Assembly: GCF_000740675.1 (NCBI RefSeq)
Contig: NZ_JPXI01000037.1
Span: 310,001-374,000 of the forward strand
DNA: 64,000 nt
Direction: 5' to 3'
Source of the DNA: Massilia sp. BSC265
GTDB lineage: Bacteria; Pseudomonadota; Gammaproteobacteria; Burkholderiales; Burkholderiaceae_D
Positions 43,896 to 52,122 of this stretch are shown in pieces. Positions within the stretch are counted from its first letter, which is position 1; the number at the start of each line of letters is the position of its first letter. The position numbers and the translations under genes are program-made. The notes beneath the pieces are model-generated. The model did not search any database. It was not told where the DNA came from and worked only from the letters and a program-made list of their open reading frames with translations.

Positions 43896-46061
43896 ATGAA
43901 AAAGACCCTCCTCTCGCTGGCCATCCTGACCAGCTTCGCCGCACAAGCGGACGAAGGCATGTGGATGCCCCAGCAGCTGCCACAAGTAGCCAAGCAACTG
44001 AAAGCCGCCGGCCTCAAGCTGGATCCGGCCACCTTGACCAAGCTGACCGAATTCCCGATGGGCGCGATCGTGAGCCTGGGCGGCTGCTCGGCCTCGTTCG
44101 TCTCGCCGCAGGGCCTGGTTGTCACCAACCACCACTGCATCTACAACAGCATTGCGGTCAACTCCAAGCCGGAACGCGACCTGCTGGCCAACGGCTTCCT
44201 GGCCAAGAGCTTCGACGAAGAGCTGCCGGCCGCGCCGGGCAGCCGCGTCTACGTGACCGAGGAAGTGGCCAAGGTCACCGACCAGATCATCACCCCGGAC
44301 GTCGCCAAGCTGACCGGCAAGGCGCGCATCGACGCCATCGAGAAGAACCAGAAGACGCTGGTGGCCGAGTGCGAACAGTCGGCCGGCTACCGCTGCACCG
44401 TGGCCAGCTTCTACGGCGGCCTGGATTTCTACCGCCTGAAGCAGCTCGAAATCCGTGACGTGCGCCTGGTGCACGCGCCGCCGGCCGGCGTCGGCAAATT
44501 CGGCGGCGACACCGACAACTGGATGTGGCCGCGCCACACCGGCGACTACGGCTTCTACCGCGCCTACGTGAGCAAGGACGGCAAGGCCGCCGAATTCTCG
44601 AAGGACAACGTGCCTTACCAGCCGAAGCACGTGCTGAAGATCGCCGACCCGAGCGCCAGCGCCAAGGAAGGGGATTTCGTGATGGTGCTGGGCTACCCGG
44701 GCCGCACCAACCGCCACCGCCTGCCGTCGGAAGTCGAATCGACCTTCACCTGGAACTACCCGGCCTTCGTGCAGGCATCGGGCGAGACTCTGGCCATCAT
44801 CGAGCGCGAGACCAAGAACGACCCGGCCGCCAAGCTCAAGTACGCCGGCCAGATCGCCAGCGTCAACAACTACTACAAGAACCGCAAGGGCATGCTGACT
44901 TCGTACGCGAACAGCGACTTCCTGCAGCGTAAGACGGCCGAGCACAACGCCCTGAAGGCCTGGGTCAACGCCAACCCGGCCCGCAAGGCGCAGTACGCCG
45001 CCGACATCGAGCAGGCCGAGAAGTTGATCGCCGAGCGCGACGCCAACGCCAAGAAGGGCTTCTACCTGTCGTACGCCCAGCCGAAGTTCCTGTCCTCGGC
45101 ACGTTCGCTGTACCGCCTGGCCAACGAGCGCACCAAGCCGGACACCGAGCGCAAGACCGGCTTCCAGGAACGCGACCTGGCGCGCTGGAACGCAATCATT
45201 GCCGGCCAGGACCGCACCTACGACGAAAAGGTCGACAAGGCGCTGGTGCTGAACTTCCTGACCAAGTACAACGCGCAGCCTGCCGCCGAGCATGACGCCG
45301 CCTTCGACGCCGCTCTCGGCATCAAGCCGGGCATGACGGAAGCCGAGCTGAAGGCCGCGCTGGACCGCATCTACGCCGGTTCCAAGCTGGCCGACACGGC
45401 CGAGCGCAGCGCATGGCTGAAGCGGTCGCCGGCCGAATTCCAGGCCTCGAACGACAGCTTCATCAAGGCCGCCGTCGCGATGTATGACGCGTCGATGCGC
45501 GACGAAGCCAAGGAAGAGGAACTGGCTGGCAAGATCCAGCAAGCCTACGGCAACTACATGCGCGCCAAGATCGCCTACATGAACAGCAAGGGCCAGGCGG
45601 TCTACCCGGACGCCAACGGCACCTTGCGCGTCACCTTCGGCAAGGTTACCGGCCGTGACGTCGGCGCCGACGGCACCGGTTCCTGGACCGCGTTCACGAC
45701 CCCGAAAGGCATCGTGGCCAAGCACACCGGCGAAGGCGAGTTCAACGCGCCGGCAGCCCAGCTGGCGGCGATCCAGTCCAAGGACTTCGGCAAGTACGTC
45801 GATCCGAAGCTGAAGACCGTGCCGGTCAACTACCTGGCGACGCTGGACATCACCGGCGGCAACTCGGGTTCGGCCGCGCTGAACGCGAAGGGCGAGCTGA
45901 TCGGCCTGGCCTTCGACGGCACCCTGGATTCGATCATCTCGGATTGGGACTTCAACAAGGCCATGACCCGCTCGATCCAGGTCGACAGCCGCTACATGCT
46001 GTGGAACATGAAGCATGTGGACAAGGCCGACAACCTGCTGAAGGAAATGGGCGTCCAGTAA
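43896..46061 (+). CDS. S46 family dipeptidyl-peptidase (DPP7-like)
   Basis: A 721-residue periplasmic serine exopeptidase that removes dipeptides from peptide N-termini. The signal peptide MKKTLLSLAILTSFAAQA is cut near AQADEG. The catalytic His is in VVTNHHCIYNS (about His80). The catalytic Ser is in TGGNSGSAALN (about Ser657), followed by GLAFDGTLDS. The Gly in FDG is the specificity position that is Gly in DPP7 and Arg in DPP11, which suggests a preference for hydrophobic rather than acidic P1. Family length is about 710. It supports growth on peptides. It has its own promoter and terminator and stands alone. Confidence 0.92.
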   Translation: MKKTLLSLAILTSFAAQADEGMWMPQQLPQVAKQLKAAGLKLDPATLTKLTEFPMGAIVSLGGCSASFVSPQGLVVTNHHCIYNSIAVNSKPERDLLANGFLAKSFDEELPAAPGSRVYVTEEVAKVTDQIITPDVAKLTGKARIDAIEKNQKTLVAECEQSAGYRCTVASFYGGLDFYRLKQLEIRDVRLVHAPPAGVGKFGGDTDNWMWPRHTGDYGFYRAYVSKDGKAAEFSKDNVPYQPKHVLKIADPSASAKEGDFVMVLGYPGRTNRHRLPSEVESTFTWNYPAFVQASGETLAIIERETKNDPAAKLKYAGQIASVNNYYKNRKGMLTSYANSDFLQRKTAEHNALKAWVNANPARKAQYAADIEQAEKLIAERDANAKKGFYLSYAQPKFLSSARSLYRLANERTKPDTERKTGFQERDLARWNAIIAGQDRTYDEKVDKALVLNFLTKYNAQPAAEHDAAFDAALGIKPGMTEAELKAALDRIYAGSKLADTAERSAWLKRSPAEFQASNDSFIKAAVAMYDASMRDEAKEEELAGKIQQAYGNYMRAKIAYMNSKGQAVYPDANGTLRVTFGKVTGRDVGADGTGSWTAFTTPKGIVAKHTGEGEFNAPAAQLAAIQSKDFGKYVDPKLKTVPVNYLATLDITGGNSGSAALNAKGELIGLAFDGTLDSIISDWDFNKAMTRSIQVDSRYMLWNMKHVDKADNLLKEMGVQ

Positions 46062-46083
46062 TCGGATCCCGTGCCTGATCAGA

Positions 46084-46116
46084 AAGCCGCACAGCCGCAA
46101 GCTGTGCGGCTTTTTT
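46084..46116 (+). terminator. intrinsic terminator after the S46 peptidase gene
   Basis: AAGCCGCACAGC / GCTGTGCGGCTT with a 5-nt loop is followed by TTTT, 22 bases past the stop. Confidence 0.92.
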
Positions 46117-46195
46117 CATGCCTGGACTACTGCCTCGAATACTTCGAGGAGATCAAGGACTTCATCCGGCAGGCAGCCGCGCGGGCTGCTCGGGC

Positions 46196-46837
46196 TCAGC
46201 GCATCATCGCTTCCAGCTCGGCCGCAATCTGCTGGGCCAGCTGGTGGATGTGGAAGCCGTCGACGAAGCCGTGGTGGGCCTGCACCGAGAACGGCAGCTC
46301 CAGGCGGCCGTTCGGCGCATCGCGGAATTTTCCCCAGGCGAGGGACGGGATGTCGGGATGGGCCAGCGAGGCGCTCGGATGCTGGATCGAGGTAAAGGCG
46401 AGCCAGGGGATGCAGGTGATGAAGACCTGTTCCTTGGCCTCGCGCGGACTCACTGTACGGTAAGCCGCGTTCAGCTCCGTCATGGCCGCCGCCTCTTCGC
46501 GCGCCGCGATGCCGCGCGCGACGAATTCGCGCAGGTCGTCGCTCCAGTCGAACAGCGCAAAGTTCAGGTCATTGTGCTGGTTAATCACCGTGAAGGACGG
46601 CCGCAAGCGGTCGATGCGAATGGCCTCGCCATCGAGCAGGCGGTAGCGGAAGTTCTCGACCTTCAGCACCGAGCGCAGCACGGCGCACAGCAGGACATGG
46701 AAAGGCGCCAGGCCCGCCTCCCGGCACCAGGGCCGGAAGTCCGGCAGCTCGAGCGGAAAGCAGATATTGACGGCGGCGCTGTCCATGGCATCGAACAGCT
46801 CGAAGCGGTCGCGCCGCCTTTCAAAATTCTCCAGCAC
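46196..46837 (-). CDS. chloramphenicol acetyltransferase-like (CAT fold) protein
   Basis: A 213-residue protein with the length and fold pattern of classical trimeric CAT. The signature HHGFVDGFHIHQLA contains catalytic His189 and Asp193-Gly194. INQHNDLNFALFDWSDDLRE and FTSIQHPSASLAHPDIPSLA fit the CAT core (usually SSxxW and FTxFxL elements). Base composition matches its neighbours, so it looks native rather than recently acquired. Actual chloramphenicol resistance is not assured: many chromosomal CAT-like proteins act on other acceptors. It lies 16 bases downstream of the permease gene and is possibly co-transcribed with it. Confidence 0.85.
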   Translation of the reverse strand: MLENFERRRDRFELFDAMDSAAVNICFPLELPDFRPWCREAGLAPFHVLLCAVLRSVLKVENFRYRLLDGEAIRIDRLRPSFTVINQHNDLNFALFDWSDDLREFVARGIAAREEAAAMTELNAAYRTVSPREAKEQVFITCIPWLAFTSIQHPSASLAHPDIPSLAWGKFRDAPNGRLELPFSVQAHHGFVDGFHIHQLAQQIAAELEAMMR

Positions 46838-46853
46838 CAGCTTCTCCGTGCGC

Positions 46854-48314
46854 TTACTGCGCCTTGTTCAGGCGGCTGTGGCGTACGCTGTACAGGAAGT
46901 AGGTGGCCACGGCCACGCCTATCCAGATGAAGAACACGCGGAAGGTCGCCGGCGACAGGTCCTTCATGATGTACAGGCAGGCCAGCACCGACAGGCCCGG
47001 GATCACGTAGGGACCGAAAGGCACGCGGAAGTTACCCGGTTCGCCCGGTCCTTGCTTGGCGCGGATCACCGGCACGGCGATCGACACCACGATGAAGGCG
47101 GTCAGCGTGCCCATGCTCACCATGTCCCACAGGAAGCCGGAATCGACCAGGCCGGCCACCGTGCCCACCACGAGGCAGACGATGACGGTATTGCTGACCG
47201 GGGCCAGGGTGCGCTTGTTCACCTTCTGGAAGGTCTTCGGGATCAGGCCGTCGCGGCTGATGGCGTACAGGATGCGGGTCTGGCCGTAGATCGTCACCAG
47301 GGTCACCGAGAACACCGACACCACCGCCCCAAGCGACAGCACCAGCGCCGGCCAGGCCTGGCCGGTGACGTTCTGCAGGATCACCGACAGGCCGGCTTCC
47401 TGGCCCGCGAACATGCGGGCAGGCTGGGCGCCCATCGCGGCCACCGCCACCAGCATGTAGAAGGCGGTCACGATCAGGAGCGCGGCCAGGATCCCGATCG
47501 GCACGTTGCGGCGCGGGTTGTTGGTTTCCTCGCCCGCGGTGGCGATGGTGTCCAGGCCGATGAAGGAGAAGAACACGGTGCCGGCGGCGGCGGTCACGCC
47601 GGCCATGCCGACATAGCCGCTGTCGGGGTCCGGGCTGAAGAAAGGCGTGAAGTTGGCGGCGTCGAAGCCGGTAAAGGCGATCACGGCAAAGAAGATCAGG
47701 ATGGCCAGCTTGACCAGCACCATGATGGTATTGGTGGTCGCCGATTCCTTGGTGCCGCGCACCAGCAGGAGGCAGCACATCGCCACCAGGATCACCGGCG
47801 GCAGGTTGAAGTTGCCCGGGTTGAACTGGATGTTGTGGTGGCTTGATTCGAACATCGGCGAGCGCAGGTGCGCCGGGATCTCCCATCCGAAGGCATTGGA
47901 CAGGAAGTTATTCAAATAATCCGACCAGCCGATCGCCACCGCGCTTCCCGCCAAACCGTATTCGAGCAGCAGGCAGGCCGCCACGATGAAGGCGGCGAAC
48001 TCGCCCACGGTCGCATAGGCGAAGGAATACGAGGAGCCCGCGGCCGGCACGCGGCCGGCGAGCTCGGCGTAGCACAGCGCGGTCAGGCCGGCGGTGAGGG
48101 CGGCAAGCAAAAAGGAGAGGATCACGGCCGGGCCAGCCTTTGGCACCGCTTCGACCATGGTGAAGAAGATACCGGTGCCGATGGTGGCGCCGACGCCGAT
48201 CATGGTCAGCGGGAACAGGCTGAGCGATCGCTGGAGGCCGCCGCTGCCCGCTTCGTCATGATGACGTTCAGCCTGTTTGGTACGGATCAGCTTTTGGCCC
48301 AGGGTCAGATTCAC
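46854..48314 (-). CDS. APC-family amino acid permease (cationic amino acid transporter type)
   Basis: A 486-residue inner-membrane secondary transporter with about 12-14 helices. The first helix has the substrate-binding TMIGVGATIGTGIF. ALCYAELAGRVPAAGSSYSF and FFSFIGLDTIATAGEETNNP are signature parts of the YfnA/CAT-type branch. The start is taken as GTG 48314, because AAAGGA lies six bases before it and the fold follows at once. ATG 48377 would add 21 residues of low-complexity sequence. The substrate is probably a basic or neutral amino acid. It is divergent from hmp and upstream of the CAT-like gene. Confidence 0.88.
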   Translation of the reverse strand: MNLTLGQKLIRTKQAERHHDEAGSGGLQRSLSLFPLTMIGVGATIGTGIFFTMVEAVPKAGPAVILSFLLAALTAGLTALCYAELAGRVPAAGSSYSFAYATVGEFAAFIVAACLLLEYGLAGSAVAIGWSDYLNNFLSNAFGWEIPAHLRSPMFESSHHNIQFNPGNFNLPPVILVAMCCLLLVRGTKESATTNTIMVLVKLAILIFFAVIAFTGFDAANFTPFFSPDPDSGYVGMAGVTAAAGTVFFSFIGLDTIATAGEETNNPRRNVPIGILAALLIVTAFYMLVAVAAMGAQPARMFAGQEAGLSVILQNVTGQAWPALVLSLGAVVSVFSVTLVTIYGQTRILYAISRDGLIPKTFQKVNKRTLAPVSNTVIVCLVVGTVAGLVDSGFLWDMVSMGTLTAFIVVSIAVPVIRAKQGPGEPGNFRVPFGPYVIPGLSVLACLYIMKDLSPATFRVFFIWIGVAVATYFLYSVRHSRLNKAQ

Positions 48315-48446
48315 GGCATGTCCTTTGGTGGCGCAGCCTGTCGCAGCGCGGTTGTCACATTCGGCGGCTCGCTTCATTGACAGGAAGCCGCAATCAAACC
48401 AGCGATTATAGGGGTTTTGCGTTCGGCCAATAAAATAGTTTGCTCA

Positions 48447-48469
48447 AACATGCATTTACTCAGCATCTT
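48447..48469. promoter_or_regulatory. NsrR-like palindrome (distal) upstream of hmp
   Basis: AACATGCATTTACTCAGCATCTT has the NsrR layout (ATGCAT, 5 bases, second half) with two mismatches in the right arm. It lies about 100 bases before the hmp start. Confidence 0.5.
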
Positions 48470-48532
48470 TTGATAGAATGGCTGCGTTCGCACTGATTTG
48501 CCCATCCAGTCCGGACCTCTTTTTTGGCTTTA

Positions 48533-48555
48533 AACATGCATAAATAATGCATCAA
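48533..48555. promoter_or_regulatory. NsrR-like palindrome (proximal) upstream of hmp
   Basis: AACATGCATAAATAATGCATCAA holds two perfect ATGCAT half-sites with 5-base spacing, matching the NsrR consensus architecture. It ends 14 bases before the hmp start codon, where a bound repressor would block transcription or clearance. Confidence 0.7.
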
Positions 48556-48569
48556 TAAGGAAACCCACC

Positions 48570-49757
48570 ATGATCTCGAGCGCTTCCCGTCCCTACATCG
48601 ACGCTTCCGTCCCAGTCCTGCGCGAGCACGGCCTGACCATCACCACGACCTTCTACCGCAGCATGTTCGAGGCCCATCCGGAGCTCAAGAACCTGTTCAA
48701 CATGGGCAATCAGACCAGCGGCGTGCAGCAGCAATCGCTGGCCTCGGCGTTGTTCGCGTACGCCGCCAACATCGACAACGCCGCGGCGCTCGGTCCGGTG
48801 GTGAGCCGTATCGTGCACAAGCATGCTTCGGTGGGCATCCGTGCCGACCACTACCCCATCGTCGGTCACCACCTGCTCGGCGCGATCAACACCGTGCTGG
48901 GCGATGCCGCCACCGAGCCGCTGCTCAAGGCCTGGGAAGAGGCCTACACCTCGCTGGCGCGCCTGCTGATCGATGGGGAAGCGAAGATGTACGAGGAAGC
49001 CGGCGTGCAGCCGGGCGAGACGCGCCAGATGCGCGTGCTTGACGTCGCGCGCGAGAGCGACAACGTGGTGTCGATCCGCTTCGCCCCGGCGGACGGCGGC
49101 GCCCTGCCCCCCTTCAAGGCGGGACAGTACCTGAGCGTGGCGGTGGACTTCAAGGACGGCCGCCGCCAGCTGCGCCAATACAGCCTGTCGGACGCGCCGG
49201 GCAAGGACAGCCTGCGCATCTCGGTCAAGCGAGAGGATGGAGGCGCGCATCCCGCCGGCGAGGTGTCGACCTGGCTGCACCACAACGTGAACGTGGGCGA
49301 CCTGCTGAACGTGATCCACCCGTTCGGCGACTTCCTGCCCGATACCGAGTCGAACGAGCCGATCGTGCTGCTGTCGGCCGGCGTCGGCATCACGCCGATG
49401 ATCGCGACGCTGAACCGCATCGCGATGGTGAATCCGGAGCGCCGCGTGATCTTCGCCCACGCCGCACGCAATGCGGCGCATCATGCGCACCGGGCCGATA
49501 TCGCCGCCGCGCAGGCGCGCATGCCGCACCTGCACGTGGTGACCTTCTACGAAGAGGAAGAGACAGCCGGCGCCTTGAAGGGCAAGATGGAACTGGAACG
49601 CCTGCCGTCGTGGCCGCGTGACGAGACCGACGTCTACATGTGCGGCCCGCTGCCCTTCATGCAGGCGCAGTGGCATGCCCTGCGGGCGGCAGGCGCCCCG
49701 GCAAGCCGCCTGCACCGCGAGGTGTTCGGTCCGGACCTGCTGGACAACCTGCTCTAA
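48570..49757 (+). CDS. hmp: flavohaemoprotein (nitric oxide dioxygenase)
   Basis: Converts nitric oxide and oxygen to nitrate using NAD(P)H. The 395-residue product has a globin domain (1-140) with Tyr29 in the distal pocket (TTTFYRSM) and proximal His85 (VHKHASVG). An FAD domain follows, with RQYSLSDAPG. The NAD domain has SAGVGITPMIATLNR and VYMCGPLPFM. An AAGGAAA ribosome-binding site precedes the start. Two NsrR-like palindromes lie upstream, so induction by nitric oxide through NsrR is likely; nsrR itself is not in the window. It ends at a paired inverted element. Confidence 0.96.
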   Translation: MISSASRPYIDASVPVLREHGLTITTTFYRSMFEAHPELKNLFNMGNQTSGVQQQSLASALFAYAANIDNAAALGPVVSRIVHKHASVGIRADHYPIVGHHLLGAINTVLGDAATEPLLKAWEEAYTSLARLLIDGEAKMYEEAGVQPGETRQMRVLDVARESDNVVSIRFAPADGGALPPFKAGQYLSVAVDFKDGRRQLRQYSLSDAPGKDSLRISVKREDGGAHPAGEVSTWLHHNVNVGDLLNVIHPFGDFLPDTESNEPIVLLSAGVGITPMIATLNRIAMVNPERRVIFAHAARNAAHHAHRADIAAAQARMPHLHVVTFYEEEETAGALKGKMELERLPSWPRDETDVYMCGPLPFMQAQWHALRAAGAPASRLHREVFGPDLLDNLL

Positions 49758-49774
49758 GTTTGGTCTGGACTTTC

Positions 49775-49876
49775 GTAGGGTGGGCGGGTCTCCCGCCCAC
49801 GCGGTGGTAACTGCAATATGAAACTCCACGGCTGTTCTGGCGCCGGTTGACCGCGTGGGCAGGAAACCTGCCCAAC
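49775..49876. repeat. paired inverted REP-like element (copy 2)
   Basis: The first unit, at 49775-49810, is GTAGGGTGGGCGGG...CCCGCCCACGCGGTGG. The second, on the opposite strand at 49847-49876, is GTTGGGCAGG...CCTGCCCACGCGGTCAA. The core is shared with the element at 23393-23500, also 102-108 bp long and also at convergent gene ends (here hmp and the GIN-domain gene). Confidence 0.8.
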
Positions 49877-49877
49877 A

Positions 49878-50747
49878 TCAATCCAGGAGATGCACGTTAC
49901 GACCGGTGACGCTGCGCTGCGCCGGGTGGCCATACACCCGGATACCGCCCGACCCGCCGCCGTGCGCGACCAGCGACTGCTTGACGGTCGCGCGGATCCC
50001 GCCCGAACCATCCGCCGCCAGGTCGGCATCCTGCGTCGACAGACCGGCCAGGTCCAGGCTGCCCGAACCCGCGACACGGGCATTCAGCGAACGCACCGCG
50101 CCACCGGCCTGCAGCACGCCGGAACCGGCGACACTGGCGCGCACATAGTCGCCACGGATTTCGCCGATGTTCATGCGGCCCGACCCCGCCAGGCTCAGGT
50201 CGGCGCTGGCGCTGCGCAGCTCACCCGCATCGAGGACGCCCGAGCCGCTCAGGCGCGCGTGCAGGCTGTCGACCTTGCCGGCCAGGGCGACCGTCCCGGA
50301 ACCGCTCTTGCGCACTTCCAGCGGCGCGCCGTTCAGGTCGCGCACGACAACCTGGCCGGACCCGGTGGCACGCACCTCGGTCAGGCGCGGCGTGGTGTAG
50401 ACGATGCGCACTGGCGTCTTGCTGCGCAGCTGGCGCTCGTTGGCGATCTTGAGGGTATTGCCCTGCGCCTCGGTGCGGATGTAGGGCAGCAGGTTGCCGT
50501 CGGCTTCGACCAGCAGCGAGGGCGCCGGGCCGACACGCACCTCGACCTGCATCGAACCGCTCACTTCCAGCACGCCATGCGCCGCCACCTGGCGCTGGTC
50601 GCGCGCCGCGATGCCGTCGCCCTCGACCGTGCTGTCGCTGAATACCGAACGCATGCGCACGTCGCCATCGTTCGGCGAGACGATGATGGCACAGCCGCTC
50701 AGGGATGCGACAGCGGTGAGGGTGGCGATGGCGACGAGCGTACGCAT
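49878..50747 (-). CDS. GIN-domain (DUF2807) lipoprotein with GSG repeats
   Basis: A 289-residue predicted lipoprotein: signal peptide with lipobox VASLSGC (Cys19). A DUF2807/GIN head comes first, with RMRSVFSDSTVEGDGIAARD and VEVRVGPAPSLLVEADGNLL. A solenoid of about eight repeats of 18-20 residues follows, each marked by GSG (ATGSGQ, KSGSGT, LSGSGV, LAGSGR, VAGSGV, VAGSGS, ADGSGG, GGGSGG). This repeat spacing suits a right-handed beta-helix. The family is widespread in Bacteroidetes and proteobacteria as cell-envelope proteins; the role is unknown. Its stop lies one base from a REP-like element. Confidence 0.85.
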   Translation of the reverse strand: MRTLVAIATLTAVASLSGCAIIVSPNDGDVRMRSVFSDSTVEGDGIAARDQRQVAAHGVLEVSGSMQVEVRVGPAPSLLVEADGNLLPYIRTEAQGNTLKIANERQLRSKTPVRIVYTTPRLTEVRATGSGQVVVRDLNGAPLEVRKSGSGTVALAGKVDSLHARLSGSGVLDAGELRSASADLSLAGSGRMNIGEIRGDYVRASVAGSGVLQAGGAVRSLNARVAGSGSLDLAGLSTQDADLAADGSGGIRATVKQSLVAHGGGSGGIRVYGHPAQRSVTGRNVHLLD

Positions 50748-50890
50748 GGCAGGAATCCTTTGTGGTTGTTAACTGGTATGACTTTAACAATCACCCCGCC
50801 GCGCCGCCCGCCCCGTGCGACAGGCTGCAAGAAACGATAGCTGAACTGTGGCTGGGCCGGCTGCAACTGCGTGCTACCGGCGTGAGTCTC

Positions 50891-52003
50891 TCAGCCCACG
50901 CGCATGTTGCCGAACAGCTCCTTGTACTCACGCGGCTGCGAGCGCCAGTACTGCGGCGGGGCGAATACCTGCGCCCCCAGCTCCGCTGCCGCATGCCATG
51001 GCCAGCGCGGGTCGTACAGCATGGCGCGCGCCAGGCCGATGAGGTCGGCCTGGCCCTGCTGCAGGATGCTTTCCGCATGCTGCGGCTCGGTGATCAGGCC
51101 GACGCCGATGGTCGGGATGCCGGTCTCCCCCTTGATGCGCTGCGCGAACTCGACCTGGTAGCCGGGTCCGACGGGGATCTCTTGGCGCGGCGACAAACCA
51201 CCGGTCGAGACGTGGATGAAGTCGCAACCGCGCGCCTTGAGCTCCCGGGCGAAACGCACGCTCTGCTCGATCTCCCAGCCGCCTTCGATCCAGTCGGTGG
51301 CCGAGATGCGCATGCCCACCGCCATCTCCCGGGGCACCGCGGCGCGCACCGCAGCGAAGACCTCGAGCGGGAAGCGCATGCGGTTTTCCAGCGAGCCGCC
51401 GTAGTCGTCGTCGCGGGTGTTCGACAGCGGCGACAGGAACTGGTGCATCAGGTAGCCGTGGGCGGCATGCAGTTCGATGCCGTCCAGGCCCAGCGCCTGC
51501 GAACGGCGGGCCGCGTCGACGAATCCCGCCTTGATGCGCACCAGCCCCTCGGCGTCGAGCGCCAGCGGCGGCACTTCGCCTTCGGCATGCGCCAGGTTCG
51601 ACGGTGCCACGGTCTGCCAGCCGCGCGGCTGGCCGGGTGCGATCTGTGCGCCGCCCTCCCACGGTACATCGGTCGAGGCCTTGCGGCCTGCGTGGGCCAG
51701 CTGGACGGCGATCTTGATGGGCGAATGGCGGCGCATGGCACGGATGACCGGCGCCAGCGCTTCCTGGTGGTCGTCCGACCACAGGCCCAGGTCGTCGGGA
51801 GAAATGCGGCCCTCGGGCGTGACGGCAGTCGCCTCGATGATGAGCAGGCCGGCGCCGGACAGCGCCAGGTTGCCGAGGTGGATCATGTGCCAGTCGGTCG
51901 GCAGCCCATCGACGCTTGAATACTGGCACATCGGGGCGATCGCGATGCGGTTGGGAAGTTGCAGGGGACCCAGTGTGACTGGAGAGAAAAGCATGCTGCT
52001 CAT
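50891..52003 (-). CDS. Old Yellow Enzyme family NADH:flavin oxidoreductase (YqjM-like)
   Basis: An FMN-dependent ene-reductase of 370 residues from ATG 52003 (51994 and 52024 are alternatives). The TIM barrel shows the YqjM-class signature [20 protein letters not shown], with the regulatory Cys. It also has [50 protein letters not shown] and [14 protein letters not shown]. The enzymes reduce activated alkenes such as enones and nitro compounds. The physiological substrate is unknown, with an oxidative-stress or detoxification role often proposed. It is a stand-alone gene on the same strand as the ast operon further right. Confidence 0.92.
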   Translation of the reverse strand: MSSMLFSPVTLGPLQLPNRIAIAPMCQYSSVDGLPTDWHMIHLGNLALSGAGLLIIEATAVTPEGRISPDDLGLWSDDHQEALAPVIRAMRRHSPIKIAVQLAHAGRKASTDVPWEGGAQIAPGQPRGWQTVAPSNLAHAEGEVPPLALDAEGLVRIKAGFVDAARRSQALGLDGIELHAAHGYLMHQFLSPLSNTRDDDYGGSLENRMRFPLEVFAAVRAAVPREMAVGMRISATDWIEGGWEIEQSVRFARELKARGCDFIHVSTGGLSPRQEIPVGPGYQVEFAQRIKGETGIPTIGVGLITEPQHAESILQQGQADLIGLARAMLYDPRWPWHAAAELGAQVFAPPQYWRSQPREYKELFGNMRVG

Positions 52004-52080
52004 GCGGCCTCCGCTTGAAAGCAAAGGCTTCAGTCTAGCTCGGTGGGGAATTTGGCGCTGCGAGCTTGCTTGAGGATATG

Positions 52081-52107
52081 GGGCACGATGCCCATGGCAC
52101 TGTGCCC
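52081..52107 (-). terminator. hairpin after astE, end of the arginine operon
   Basis: On the minus strand GGGCAC-AG-TGCC pairs with GGCA-TC-GTGCCC around a short loop, 15 bases past the astE stop. No T-tract follows, so it may act as a 3' stabiliser or a factor-assisted terminator. Confidence 0.45.
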
Positions 52108-52122
52108 TTCAGGCTTGTTCGA

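Noticed and set aside
43854..46100. A 748-codon minus-strand frame opposite the S46 peptidase gene
   Set aside because: It mirrors the codon positions of the real gene, has no domain pattern and has no convincing start.
46196..46837. CAT-like gene considered as a recently acquired resistance gene
   Set aside because: Codon and base composition match the surroundings, and there are no insertion sequences, integron sites or repeats nearby.
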